From Sphingomonas sp. BK345 (GTDB taxonomy: Bacteria > Pseudomonadota > Alphaproteobacteria > Sphingomonadales > Sphingomonadaceae): a stretch of DNA of 64,000 nucleotides. Shown piece after piece: positions 39,099-49,200 of the stretch. A model generated the notes under the pieces. It made no database searches. It was not told the origin of the DNA and saw only the letters and a list, made by a program, of their open reading frames with translations. Each line of letters opens with the position of its first letter. Within the stretch, counting starts at the first letter, position 1. The stretch covers positions 558,001 to 622,000 of the forward strand of contig NZ_JACHZX010000003.1 of NCBI RefSeq assembly GCF_014193845.1, in the 5' to 3' direction. The position numbers and the translations under genes are program-made.

Positions 39099-39142
39099 AT
39101 CACTTGTGATAAATAAGACACGATCGTGACAGTAGGACTGTC
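39099..39142. promoter_or_regulatory. Cluster of short palindromes between two receptor genes
   Basis: Three inverted repeats in 44 bp: ATCACTTGTGAT (39099-39110), CACGATCGTG (39119-39128) and GACAGT-AGG-ACTGTC (39128-39142). The spacer is AT-richer than neighbours and holds both divergent promoters, so these are probable operators; the regulator is unknown. Confidence 0.45.
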
Positions 39143-39271
39143 ATGTCCTCTCGCCAAGATGGGCTACCGTCTATCTCGTGCTAGCCACCGATTTATCCTT
39201 AGTCTTCCCTCCCCGCTGGCTCGTTCGGGTGAGCCAGAGGGAGCGTCAACGATAGACAAGGGGAAGTAAAG

Positions 39272-42200
39272 ATGCGGGCGACCCGTCGCGCCGGACGAGC
39301 GCTGCTGCCAGCAGCCGCGGCAAGATCGATAGCATATCTATCCGCGTCCATACCCGCGCTTGTAGTAGGCGGGCCGGCCCAGGCGCAAGACTATACCACC
39401 GGAGCGCTGTCGGGCACGGTGCAGCGCGCCGACGGCACGCGCGCGGAGGGCGGCGCGGTCACGCTGCGGTCCGAGGCACAGGGGTTCACGCGCGTCGCGG
39501 CGGTGTCGCGCGACGGCTCGTTCCGCGTCGCCGCATTGCCGATCGGCCGCTACGAGGTGACGATCGAGCTGCCCGGCGCGGCCACGCTGACCGACACGGT
39601 GACGATCGGCGCGGGGGCGGTGAACGCCTATACGTTCACGGTCGGCGCGCCGGAGGCGGAGGAGCGCGCCGTGGCGGACGTGGTCGTCACCGGGCGCGCG
39701 CGGCGCGTCAACGATCTCGGGCCGGGAACCGGCGGCGTGGCGATCGGCGACGTCGGCGGGCTGCTCGACCGTTCGCCGATCGCGCGCGACCAGACGGCGC
39801 TGACGCTGCTCGCGCCCGGCACCAACGCGGGCGACACGACCTTCGGCAGCCTCGCCTCCCTGTCGGGCGCCACCGTGGCCGAGAACGCCTATTACGTGAA
39901 CGGGCTGAACGTCACCAACTTCCGCACCTTCCTCGGCGGCAACACGCCGCCGATCGAATTCTACCAGTCGTTCGCGGTGCAGACCTACGGCCTGCCGGCG
40001 GAGTTCGGCCGCGTGCTGGGTGGCGCGGTTACCGCGGTCACTAAATCGGGCTCGAACCGCTTCAAGGCCGGCGCGCTGGTGAGCTACGCGCCCGATCGGC
40101 TGCGCGCGACCTCGCCCGACAGCTACGCCTGGCGCTACCGCGAGCACGCGCGGAGCGAGGCGGAAGCCAATTATTATGTCAGCGGCCCAATCATCCGCGA
40201 TCACCTGTTCCTCTACGCGCTCTACAACCCCAACAGCCGCAGCGAGACCAAGGTCAATCTGCTCGACGCGCGGCAGGAGCGGAAGAGCGACCGCTCGCCG
40301 TTCTTCGGCGCCAAGGTCGACGCGGTGATCAGCGACGGCCAGCGACTGGAAGCGACGTTCTTCCGCAACCGCTACACCGACCATTACCGCTATCGCGACT
40401 TCGACGCCGCGAGCGACCGGGTCGGCGCGGCGATCGGCGGGGTGGACGAGACCCATGGCGGCAACAATTTCGTCGTCACCTACCATGGCCAGTTCGCGCC
40501 CTGGCTGTCGCTGTCGGGATCGTACGGCGAGAACCACGACGCCGGTGAGCATGAAGCCGATCCGGAACTGGCGGTTGTGACGAGCACACTCAGCGGCGAC
40601 ACCAAGATCGTGCGAGGCTACGATTATTATCGTTCTGCCGGCGGCGACACACGCCGCTTCTACCGCGCCGACGCGGACGCGCATCTAAGACTGGCGGGCG
40701 CGCACCATGTACGTGCCGGAGTCGAGCGAGAGTCGCTCACCTCCGTCAGCGACACCTCGTTTAACGGCGGTCATTACTTCACACTCATGCCAGAGTATAT
40801 CCGTCGCAGCTTCTCGCGGAACGCGGGCGTCTGGCACGCGCGCAACGAGTCCTTCTACGTGCAGGACAGCTGGTCGCTGCTCGGCGACCGGCTGACGCTC
40901 CAGCCCGGGCTGCGCGACGACCGCTTCAGCAACGACGCGATCGACGGCGCCACCTTCTTCCGCTCGGGCGACCAATGGGGGCCGCGGCTCGGCGCCGCGC
41001 TGGACGTGTTCGGCGACCATCGCACCAGCCTGTTCGGCTCATGGAACCGCTATTTCCTGCCGGTCTCGACCGACATCGACGTGCATCTCGGCGGTGCCGG
41101 CCTGAACTACCAGCAGGATTTCGCGTATCCCGCGGGAGTCGACCCGCGCGTGGTCGATTCCGCCGGCGTGCCGCTCGGCCTGCGCTTCGACGCGCGCGGC
41201 AACATGCTCGGGCTCGGTGCGGCGACCCGCGGTCACCCGTGCCCCGCCGTCGCGCCCAACGCGGGCGAGCTCTGCTCCGGCGTCTTCCGCAGCGGCGTCA
41301 AGGTGCCGACCGACGGGCTGATCTCGAGCACGCTCCAGCCGAACTATACCGACGAGTGGAACCTGGGCGTCGAGCAGCGGCTCGGCGCGTGGCGGTTCCG
41401 CGCGGCCTATATCAACCGCCGGCTCGGCCGCGCGCTCGACGACATGGCGGTGGACGCGGCGGCGATCGCTTACTGCCGCGACAACGGCATCGCCGGCTGC
41501 GAGGACGTGTTCACCGGCTTCCACCAATATGTGCTCGCCAACCCGGGCAGCGACGTGACGGTGCGGCTCAACGGGCGCTGCGACGTCGATCCGCGCCAGT
41601 GCGGCGTGGCGCGGCTCAGCGCGGCGGCGCTCGCGCTGCCCAAGGCGCGGCGCGACTATGACAGCGTCCAGCTCGAGGTGCAGCGCGGCTACGCCGATCG
41701 CTGGTCGCTCCAGGCGAGCTACACCTACACGCGGCTGCGCGGTAATTACGAGGGCTCGGTCAAATCGGACAACGGCCAGCGCAACGCCGGCGAGACGCAG
41801 GATTTCGACCAGCCCGGGCTGCTCGACGGGGCCGATGGCATCCTGCCCAACGAGCGCGCGCACACGGTCAAACTGCTCGGCAGCTACGGCATCGGCGCGC
41901 ACTGGCGGGTCGGTGCCAACGTGCTGATCGAGTCACCGCGGCATTTCTCCTGCCTCGGCACCTATTACGACGCCGCCAATTTCGCCGCGGCCTACGACAA
42001 CGGGAGCTATTATTGCGCGCAGCCGCGCTTCTCCGCGCGACAGGTCTTCCGCGACCCGGCGAGCGGCCGCGAGACCTATCTGGTGCCGCGCGGCACCGCC
42101 TTCGCGAGCGACTGGCGGCGGCAGCTCGACGTCAACGCGCAGCTCGACCTGCCGCGGCTGCCGGGCAGCTTCGTCTCGATCGACGTGTTCAACCTGCTCG

Positions 42201-42349
42201 GGCTGGCGGCGCGCACCGATTATAACGAATATGGCGAGAATCGCGCCGGCACGCTCGACCCGCATTACGGCCTGCCGCTCGAATATCAGCCGCCGCGCTC
42301 GGTGCGGCTGACGCTTGGCGTCCGCCTCGGCGAACGCGGCGACGGGTGA
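39272..42349 (+). CDS. TonB-dependent receptor with carboxypeptidase-regulatory-like N-terminal domain
   Basis: 1025 residues. Signal peptide to about residue 39 (AQAQ), then a beta-sandwich domain (about 42-125: GALSGTVQRADGTRAEGGAV...DGSFRVAALPIGRYEVTIEL) of the CarboxypepD_reg type found in Oar-like receptors, then TonB box VADVVVTGRA at 134-143 and a short plug (ENAYYVNGLNVTNFRTFLGG, PPIEFYQSFAVQTYGLPAEF). Such receptors often take peptides or glycans. ATG 39272 follows GGGGAAG. Ends VRLGERGDG without the usual aromatic terminus. Confidence 0.92.
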   Translation: MRATRRAGRALLPAAAARSIAYLSASIPALVVGGPAQAQDYTTGALSGTVQRADGTRAEGGAVTLRSEAQGFTRVAAVSRDGSFRVAALPIGRYEVTIELPGAATLTDTVTIGAGAVNAYTFTVGAPEAEERAVADVVVTGRARRVNDLGPGTGGVAIGDVGGLLDRSPIARDQTALTLLAPGTNAGDTTFGSLASLSGATVAENAYYVNGLNVTNFRTFLGGNTPPIEFYQSFAVQTYGLPAEFGRVLGGAVTAVTKSGSNRFKAGALVSYAPDRLRATSPDSYAWRYREHARSEAEANYYVSGPIIRDHLFLYALYNPNSRSETKVNLLDARQERKSDRSPFFGAKVDAVISDGQRLEATFFRNRYTDHYRYRDFDAASDRVGAAIGGVDETHGGNNFVVTYHGQFAPWLSLSGSYGENHDAGEHEADPELAVVTSTLSGDTKIVRGYDYYRSAGGDTRRFYRADADAHLRLAGAHHVRAGVERESLTSVSDTSFNGGHYFTLMPEYIRRSFSRNAGVWHARNESFYVQDSWSLLGDRLTLQPGLRDDRFSNDAIDGATFFRSGDQWGPRLGAALDVFGDHRTSLFGSWNRYFLPVSTDIDVHLGGAGLNYQQDFAYPAGVDPRVVDSAGVPLGLRFDARGNMLGLGAATRGHPCPAVAPNAGELCSGVFRSGVKVPTDGLISSTLQPNYTDEWNLGVEQRLGAWRFRAAYINRRLGRALDDMAVDAAAIAYCRDNGIAGCEDVFTGFHQYVLANPGSDVTVRLNGRCDVDPRQCGVARLSAAALALPKARRDYDSVQLEVQRGYADRWSLQASYTYTRLRGNYEGSVKSDNGQRNAGETQDFDQPGLLDGADGILPNERAHTVKLLGSYGIGAHWRVGANVLIESPRHFSCLGTYYDAANFAAAYDNGSYYCAQPRFSARQVFRDPASGRETYLVPRGTAFASDWRRQLDVNAQLDLPRLPGSFVSIDVFNLLGLAARTDYNEYGENRAGTLDPHYGLPLEYQPPRSVRLTLGVRLGERGDG

Positions 42350-42398
42350 GGGAGCGGCCGTGCCTCCCGGTGGGGAGCGCACGGCCGCTCAGTTTAGG

Positions 42399-45300
42399 TC
42401 ACAGCCGCAGCGACACGCCCGCGACGATCTGCCGGCCGAGCAGGTCATAGCCCATGATCGTGTTGCCGCGCAGCAGCCCGATGGTCGAGCGGCTGTCGGG
42501 CACGATCGGGGGATCGCGGTCGAACAGGTTGTTGGCGGCGACGCGGAAGGTCATCTGCTTGCTGATGTCGAACGTCAGCGCCAGGTCGATCCAATCGTAC
42601 GCGCCGATGCCGGGGAACTGGTCCCGCCGCGCGCTCTCGTCCTGCTGCGGGATGCCGGTGTCCTCGGGCGCGTAGAAGGTCAGCGGCATGGCAGCGCGGT
42701 GGCGCCAGTTGACCGAGACGCTGGTGCTGTTGTCCGGCGCGGTCCAGGTGGTGCGCAGCTGGTGCTGCCAGCGCGGCATGCTCTCGCCGCAGCCGGCGCC
42801 GAAATAGCCGGTGCAGTTGCGCTTGATCGCCGCGGGCGAGGCCTGGCCACCGTTGCGCGTCATCAGCGTGCCGTTGAAGCTCATGTCGAGCTTGCCGTAA
42901 TTGCCAAGGCCGAGATTGTACTGGCCCTGGAAGTCCCAGCCGTACGACTGCTCGGTATAGCCGTTCGACGAGCCACGCGCGACCCAGCCGCTCGCCGGGC
43001 TGGTCGCGGGCGAGCTCGACAGCGTGCCCGCGGCGTTGCGCACGATGCCGCGGCAGAAATACTCCAGCCCGGTATTGAGGCACTCGTTGATGATGTCCTG
43101 CGGCTGGAGGAACACCAACTGATCCTTGAGGTCGATCAGCCAGCGGTCGATCGAGACGGTCAGCCCCGGCAGGAAGCGCGGGCGCAGCACCACGCCGAAC
43201 GTCTTGGTGAAGGCGCTCTCCGGCGTCAGGTTGAAGCCGCCCTCGCGCACGGTGCAGGCGTCGTTGGGGCAGATCAGGGTCGTGCTGCCGTAGAGGTTGG
43301 CTGGCAGCCCGGTGTTGGCGCACTGCGCCGGCGTGCCGAGCGGCGCGAGCCGCGGGCCGTTGGGGTTGCCCGGGTCGATGCGCGGCGCGCAGGGATCGGA
43401 GTAGAAGCCCTGGTTCCACGTGATGTTGGTCGCCCCCGCCGCGGCGCCGACGCCGGGCGCCGCCTGCGACTTGTTGTACGAGGCGCGGAAGGTGATGTCC
43501 GCCACCGGCGACCACAGGCCCTCGATCTTCCAGGTGTCGAACTTGCCGGCGAGCCGGTTGTACTTGGAGACGCGATAGCCGCCGTTGAGCTGGAGCAGCC
43601 GGGTCCACGACTGGTCCTCTACCAGCGGCGCCTGGATCTCGGCGTTGGCCTCGAAGATGTTCTGCGTGACGCGCTGGTTCTGCCCGCCGTTGTTCTGGAC
43701 GAAGATCTCGTTGACGATCGTCCGCTCCATCTCCTCGCGATATTCGGCGCCCAGCGCGAGCGCGACGCCCTGCTGCGCGAAGGGCGAGGTGATGCCGTAT
43801 TTGCCGAGGTCGCCGCTCACCGTGCCGAGGAACTGGAGCAGCCGCGGGATCCGCGTGCTGATCCCGCCGGTGGCGCCGCCGTACAGGTAGTTGTTGGTCG
43901 CCTGGTCGCGGTTGAACGGCACGAAGGCGTTGAACGGGACGCAGCTCGGGTCGGTGCCGTTGACGACCGAGCGGCAGGTCGGCGTGCCGCCGACGTTGAC
44001 CACGTCGAGCGAGCGGTTGATCTGGTCGAAGCGCGCGAACGGCACGTCGATCGTGTCGAGCCGCGCGCGCGACACCATGCCAGCGATGTCATAGGACCAG
44101 ACGTCGTTGAAGCCCTTGCCGCGCAGGCCGGCGACGATGCGATAGCCCTCGTTGGTGAATTTCTGCTGGGTTAGCGGCAGACCGTCGAAGCGGTAGCGCA
44201 CGTCGAGCGGCGCGAACGCGCCCGCCACGCCCGCGTTGGTGCCGCACAGCACCTGCGCCTGCGACCCGGACAGGAAGGGGTTGTCGCAGTTCACCTGGAA
44301 CGGCGTGTCGCCGTAGACGGAGTAGCTGTACGTGCGGTTGAGCTGGGTATTGTACGACTTGTCGCGATAAAACAGCACGTTGCTGTAGAGTTCGATGTCA
44401 TCGGCCAATTGTGCGGTGAGGAAGCCGCCGACGTTGACGCGGTTGAACGGGCGCTGGAACGCCCAGTCGTCATACGGGTTCGCCGAGCTGCCCGCCGGCC
44501 CGCTGTTGATCGGGATGAAGGTGCCATTCCCGTTGGGGTTGTTGACGAACTGCTGCCCCGCGAAGGCGCCCGACTGGGGGATGATCGTGCCGGCCGGGGT
44601 GTAGCTGGCGCGCGTGCACGACAGCGGCGCGGTGTTGCTCGGCTGGGTCACCTCGCAGACGCTGTTCGAGCGATCCACCAGCTTGACCAGGCTCGACTGG
44701 CGATAGTTGATGAAGCTGGTGATGTTCACGCGCCCGTCGAACAGGTCGGCGCCGGCGGCGAGGCTGACGTCGGCGCGGCCGCCGTCGTTGCTCAGCCCGT
44801 TTACTGCGTTGAAGCCGGCGCGCTCGGCCGCCTCCGTCACCGCGCTGCTGCGGTTGTTGTGGTTGAAGAAGCTGTAGTTGCCGTCGATGCGGACGCCGGT
44901 GAAGTTCTTCTTCAGCACGAAGTTGACGACGCCCGAGACCGCGTCCGACCCGTACACCGACGAGGCGCCGCCGGTCAGCACGTCGATCCGCTCGACCAGC
45001 GCGTTGGGGATGATGCCGACGTCGACGGTGTTGGGCAGGCCGATGCGCAGCCCGTCGATCAGCATCAGCGTGCGCTCATAGCCCAGGCTGCGCAGCTTGA
45101 TGCGCTGGCGCCCCTCGGAATCGCTGAAGTTCTGCTCGCTGTTGACCTGCACCTGCGGCAGGCGGTTGACCACCTCCTCGATCGTGGTCGCACCCTGCGC
45201 GGCGATGTCGGCGGCGGTGGTGGTGACGATCGGCGCGGCCGAGCGATTGTTGGGGCGGACGATGCGCGTGCCGGTGACGACCACGTCGCCGCTGCTCGCG

Positions 45301-45491
45301 CTACCGTCCGCCTCACCGGCGCGCTGCACGTCGGCCGCGAGCTTGGCCGAGGCGACCGGATCGCCGATCGGTTTGGCGGTGCCCTGATCGGTGTCGGTCG
45401 CGCTATCGGTGGTGACCTGCGCTGCGGCGGGCAGCGCCATCAGCGCCGCCGCGCAACAGGACGCGGCGAGCATTCCCCTGAACATCATCAT
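42399..45491 (-). CDS. TonB-dependent receptor
   Basis: 1030 residues. Three ATGs in a row start the frame; the first (45491) is preceded by GGGGAAGAC. Signal peptide ends near residue 24 (PAAAQ), TonB box GDVVVTGTRIV at 68-78, plug landmarks TIEEVVNRLPQVQVNSEQNF, IKLRSLGYERTLMLIDGLRI and RIDVLTGGASSVYGSDAVSG. Convergent with the preceding receptor, 49 bp apart. Ends GVSLRL. Confidence 0.94.
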   Translation of the reverse strand: MMMFRGMLAASCCAAALMALPAAAQVTTDSATDTDQGTAKPIGDPVASAKLAADVQRAGEADGSASSGDVVVTGTRIVRPNNRSAAPIVTTTAADIAAQGATTIEEVVNRLPQVQVNSEQNFSDSEGRQRIKLRSLGYERTLMLIDGLRIGLPNTVDVGIIPNALVERIDVLTGGASSVYGSDAVSGVVNFVLKKNFTGVRIDGNYSFFNHNNRSSAVTEAAERAGFNAVNGLSNDGGRADVSLAAGADLFDGRVNITSFINYRQSSLVKLVDRSNSVCEVTQPSNTAPLSCTRASYTPAGTIIPQSGAFAGQQFVNNPNGNGTFIPINSGPAGSSANPYDDWAFQRPFNRVNVGGFLTAQLADDIELYSNVLFYRDKSYNTQLNRTYSYSVYGDTPFQVNCDNPFLSGSQAQVLCGTNAGVAGAFAPLDVRYRFDGLPLTQQKFTNEGYRIVAGLRGKGFNDVWSYDIAGMVSRARLDTIDVPFARFDQINRSLDVVNVGGTPTCRSVVNGTDPSCVPFNAFVPFNRDQATNNYLYGGATGGISTRIPRLLQFLGTVSGDLGKYGITSPFAQQGVALALGAEYREEMERTIVNEIFVQNNGGQNQRVTQNIFEANAEIQAPLVEDQSWTRLLQLNGGYRVSKYNRLAGKFDTWKIEGLWSPVADITFRASYNKSQAAPGVGAAAGATNITWNQGFYSDPCAPRIDPGNPNGPRLAPLGTPAQCANTGLPANLYGSTTLICPNDACTVREGGFNLTPESAFTKTFGVVLRPRFLPGLTVSIDRWLIDLKDQLVFLQPQDIINECLNTGLEYFCRGIVRNAAGTLSSSPATSPASGWVARGSSNGYTEQSYGWDFQGQYNLGLGNYGKLDMSFNGTLMTRNGGQASPAAIKRNCTGYFGAGCGESMPRWQHQLRTTWTAPDNSTSVSVNWRHRAAMPLTFYAPEDTGIPQQDESARRDQFPGIGAYDWIDLALTFDISKQMTFRVAANNLFDRDPPIVPDSRSTIGLLRGNTIMGYDLLGRQIVAGVSLRL

Positions 45492-45814
45492 GTCTTCCCC
45501 TTCGTTCGCCAACGAGCGCGGGTGAGACATGCGCGCGCGGCGATCGCTGTCGCGCGACCTTCCCGCACCCGCACGCGCACGGCTGGCTAATGGCCATTAC
45601 CGCGCGGCGGACCCGCTCCCTCCCGTGTTGGTAGGTACCATGCTGTCATGATGGCAGGGCCGAAACAATACCAATTTGACAATTAGATCGGGAGTGTAGC
45701 CGGGGCGCATCATGTGGCGGTCTTTCGATCAGGCGAAGGGGCTCGTGGGCGGCCGGTCTATGCGCGGCGGCGTCCGGCCGTTCGGTCGCGCACGCTGTCA
45801 ATGGGGGAAAGTGG
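45492..45814. promoter_or_regulatory. Intergenic region of 323 bp with short palindromes
   Basis: Separates the receptor (leftward) and the RMF-like gene (rightward). It includes TGGTA-GG-TACCA (45629-45640) and CTGTCATGATGGCAG (45643-45657, one G-T pair), then the AT-rich run ACAATACCAATTTGACAA (45665-45682), plausible as promoter and operator of the receptor. No gene seen. Confidence 0.4.
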
Positions 45815-46018
45815 ATGATCGTCATGCGATCGCCCGATCGGGCGATCGCGTCATCGCGTGAAGTGTCGGAGCCGACGGCGCATAATGAAGGTTGGGCACG
45901 CGGCGCCGACGTGCGCGGGGCGCTCGGGGACTGCCCGTATCCCACATCGCTGGTGCGGTATGAACGCACGGAGTGGCTGCGCGGCTTCGCCGCCGGACGG
46001 CAGGATCGGCGCGGCTGA
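45815..46018 (+). CDS. Ribosome modulation factor-like small protein
   Basis: 67 residues. The C-terminal part reads EGWARGADVRGALGDCPYP at 25-43, then RYERTEWLRGFAAGR at 48-62, which follows the RMF pattern (G-x2-AG, CPY, then WLxG). RMF binds 70S ribosomes and drives dimerisation in stationary phase; here that is inference from the motif. ATG 45815 is supported by GGGGGAA five bases upstream; a GTG at 45863 is the alternative. The first codons overlap a 24-bp palindrome. Confidence 0.5.
   Translation: MIVMRSPDRAIASSREVSEPTAHNEGWARGADVRGALGDCPYPTSLVRYERTEWLRGFAAGRQDRRG
45826..45849. repeat. Perfect 24-bp palindrome in the start of the RMF-like gene
   Basis: GCGATCGCCCGA followed by its exact complement, centred between 45837 and 45838. 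Contains two GCGATCGC octamers. As RNA it would form a 10-bp hairpin just after the start codon; as DNA it is a candidate regulator site. Confidence 0.75.
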
Positions 46019-46269
46019 GCGGCGCCCGCTGACCCATCCCGGCGTGAGAGAAGCTGGTATCTCGCGCGCCGCGCGATGCCGCCGTCCTGCCCCGCCTATA
46101 ATGTGGCGGAAGGCGGCGATGATCGTGGTGCGGCACAGAACGGCTCGATCGGCGTGGCGCGGAGGCGTCGCGACGAGGCGGGTGTAAGCCGCGTCATCGC
46201 CAATCCGTCAGGGTCTGGCGTCGCGTTCTGCGGGAGTGTCGCGGCTGGCGCATATGGGAAAGCGCCGTC

Positions 46270-49200
46270 GTGTCCGTCATTCTCCCCGCCGTCTGTCGCG
46301 GCCTGTTGCTGTTCGTCTCTCTGATTGCAGCCGCTTCCGCGCGAGCGCAGGTTAGCGACGATGATCCCGAGCTCGGGCCCGTCTACGTCGATCCCGGCAC
46401 GCCGGGGCAAACGGTCGACAAGAACGGGATCGATCTCGCGACCGGCCGCTTCGTTGGTCACTACGCGTCGTTGTCGATCGGCAGCGGCGATACCGCGCTG
46501 CGCTGGTCCGATGGGGCCGACGATCTCACGCGCGCGCGGCTGCTGATCCAGGGGAGCGGCTATTTCGTCTCGATCGGCGACATCACCACCGAATTCCTCC
46601 AGCAGGACGGTGGAGGGTTCGTCCCGCTGATGAAGAAGGGCGAGACGCTCCAGCTGATCGGCAACGACTTCATCTACACCAATCGCTCCGGGGACCAGCT
46701 GATGTTCCGGCTTAAATGGCTGGAACACTACCAGATCGCGAACACGCCCAGCAATTACCTGCCGGTGTCGCTGCGGCGCCACGACGGTCTCACGGTCATT
46801 TTCAACTATGACAGCGGCACGACCCGGCATTCCGCCATCCGCAAGAAGAAAAAGCGTTGGATGCGGCTCGGCTCGCTGTCGACCACCAACGGCTATGTCC
46901 TGCGGCTGCTATACGGGCAGAGCGAGCTGCCCGACACTGGCTCCTGGACGATGCCATGGTTCCAGCGCACCGGCTACGGGATCGGCCGCCTCGCCGACGG
47001 GTGCGGCGCGACGTCGGGCGCGGGGTGCCTGCGCCAAGTCTCGGTCGACGCCGACGGCTCGGCGACCGACGCGGCAGGACAGCGGACGACGGTGACCCGC
47101 GCCGATGGCACGATCAGCGTGCGGCGGCCGGGCTCGACCAGCGACGACGAGGTGATCGTCGGGGAGGGCAGCCCCACCGTGACGAATGGCGGCGTGACGA
47201 CGACCTACTCCCGTACAGACAACGAGGACCTCACCCATACGATGACGGTCGTCGAGGGCGACCTGCCGGCGCGGCGATACGTGTTCAGCGAGACGCTGTT
47301 CAACCTGCTGCGCGAAGAGTGGCAAGCCGAGCCGGACGGGCCGGTCCTGACGCGGCGATACGAGTATGACCCGGACAGCGGCCTGCTCCTGCGCGTGACC
47401 GAACCCGAAGGCAATTACACTAGGTTCAGCTACGATGACCGGGGCAACGTCGTCGAGACCAGGATCGTGTCGAAGACGCCCGGCACCCCGGCGGACATCG
47501 TCACCAGCGCGACCTATCCGGCGACATGCGACAACCCGCTGACGTGCAACCAGCCGCTCACCACCACCGACGCCCGCGGCGGCGTGACCGACTATAGCTA
47601 CGATCCGGTCCACGGCGGGGTGCGCAGCGTGACACGGCCCGCGGCGGATCCGGGTCAGCCGGCACGGCGCGCGACCGCGCGCTACGACTATGACAAGTTC
47701 GACGCGCACGGCGCGGCGATCGATACGACGCCGCAATATGACGACGACGGCAACCTCATCGACTCCGCCCCCGGCGTGTGGCTGCCCTCGCGGCTCTCCG
47801 TCTGCGCTACGCGGGTCGACTGCGCCGGCACCGCCGACGAGACAGTGACGGCACTGAGCTACGGCGAAGGGCTCAACGTGGCGTCGATCGCGCGCGCGGC
47901 GGGGGGCCGGGCGTCTCCCGACGATGCCGCGGTGCTGAGCGCGACGACGAGCTTCGCCTATGACACGATCGGCGACGTGACGGCCGCCGATGGGCCGCTG
48001 GTAGGCCCGGCCGACACGGTGCGCACCCGCTACGATCTGCTGCGCCGACCGACCGGCACGGTGTTGCCCGACCCGGACGGCGACGGCCCGCGCGCGGCAC
48101 GCGCGACGCGGGTGACCTACAATGCCGACGGCAGCGTGGGGTCGGTCGAGCAGGGCACGGACACGAGTCCGGCCGCGCCCGACTTCGGCGGCTTCACCCC
48201 GCTGCAGCGGCTCGATTACGGCTATGACGGCTATCACCGTCCGGTGCGCCAGGCGCTCGCGCTGGGCGGAAAGACCTATGCGCTGAGCCAGCAGAGCTAC
48301 GACGGCCATGGCCGCCCGGAGTGCAGCGTGACGCGGCTCGACCCGTCGCAGTGGGACAAAGCGGGCGACGCGTGCACGCCGCAGACGGGTCCTCACGGCA
48401 CCGACCGGGTGGTGCGTCGCGGCTATGACCTGCTCGGCCGGGTGCGGTGGCAGACGAGCGGCTACGGCAGCGCGACGCCGTCGACCGAGCGGACGAGCTA
48501 CAGCGCGAACGGCGTGGTGGCGGTGGTGACCGACGGTGACGACCATCCGACGGCCTATGCGCGCGACGGTTTCGACCGTCCGTGGCGGAGCTGCTACGCG
48601 GTGGCGAGCGTGGCGGACTGCGCGGCGGCGCCGGCGGACTATCGTGAGCTGAGCTTCGCGGGCAACGGCGACCTGGCGGGGGTGCGGCTGCGCGACGGTC
48701 GCGCGCTGTCGTTCGGCTATGACGGGCTGGGTCGTCGCGCGACGGTGACGTTCGTGTCGCCGACCGGGGCGAGCGACGCGACGACGACCTACGGCTACGA
48801 CCTGCTCGACCGCACGGTGAGCGTGAGCGACGTGGCGGGGCAGAGCGTGGGCTACGGCTATGACGCGCTCGGGCGGGTGGTGAGCGAGACGGGCGCCTCG
48901 GGGACGCTGCGCAGCGACTATGACGCGGCTGGCCGGCGGGTGCGGCTGACCTGGGGCGACGGCTTCTGGGTGCGCTACGACTATGACCCGACCGGCGCGC
49001 TGACCGCGGTGACGGAGGACAGCGGTCACAGCCTGGCGTCGTACGAGTATGACGATCTGGGTCGGCGGACGCGGCGGCTGCTCGGCAACGGCGCGAACAC
49101 GAGCTACGATTACGGCGGGACGCCGTGGCTGGGGACGCTGGGCGTGGGCGGCGTGTCGATCGGGCTCGACACGAACGCGGCGGGGCAGATCACCGGGCGG

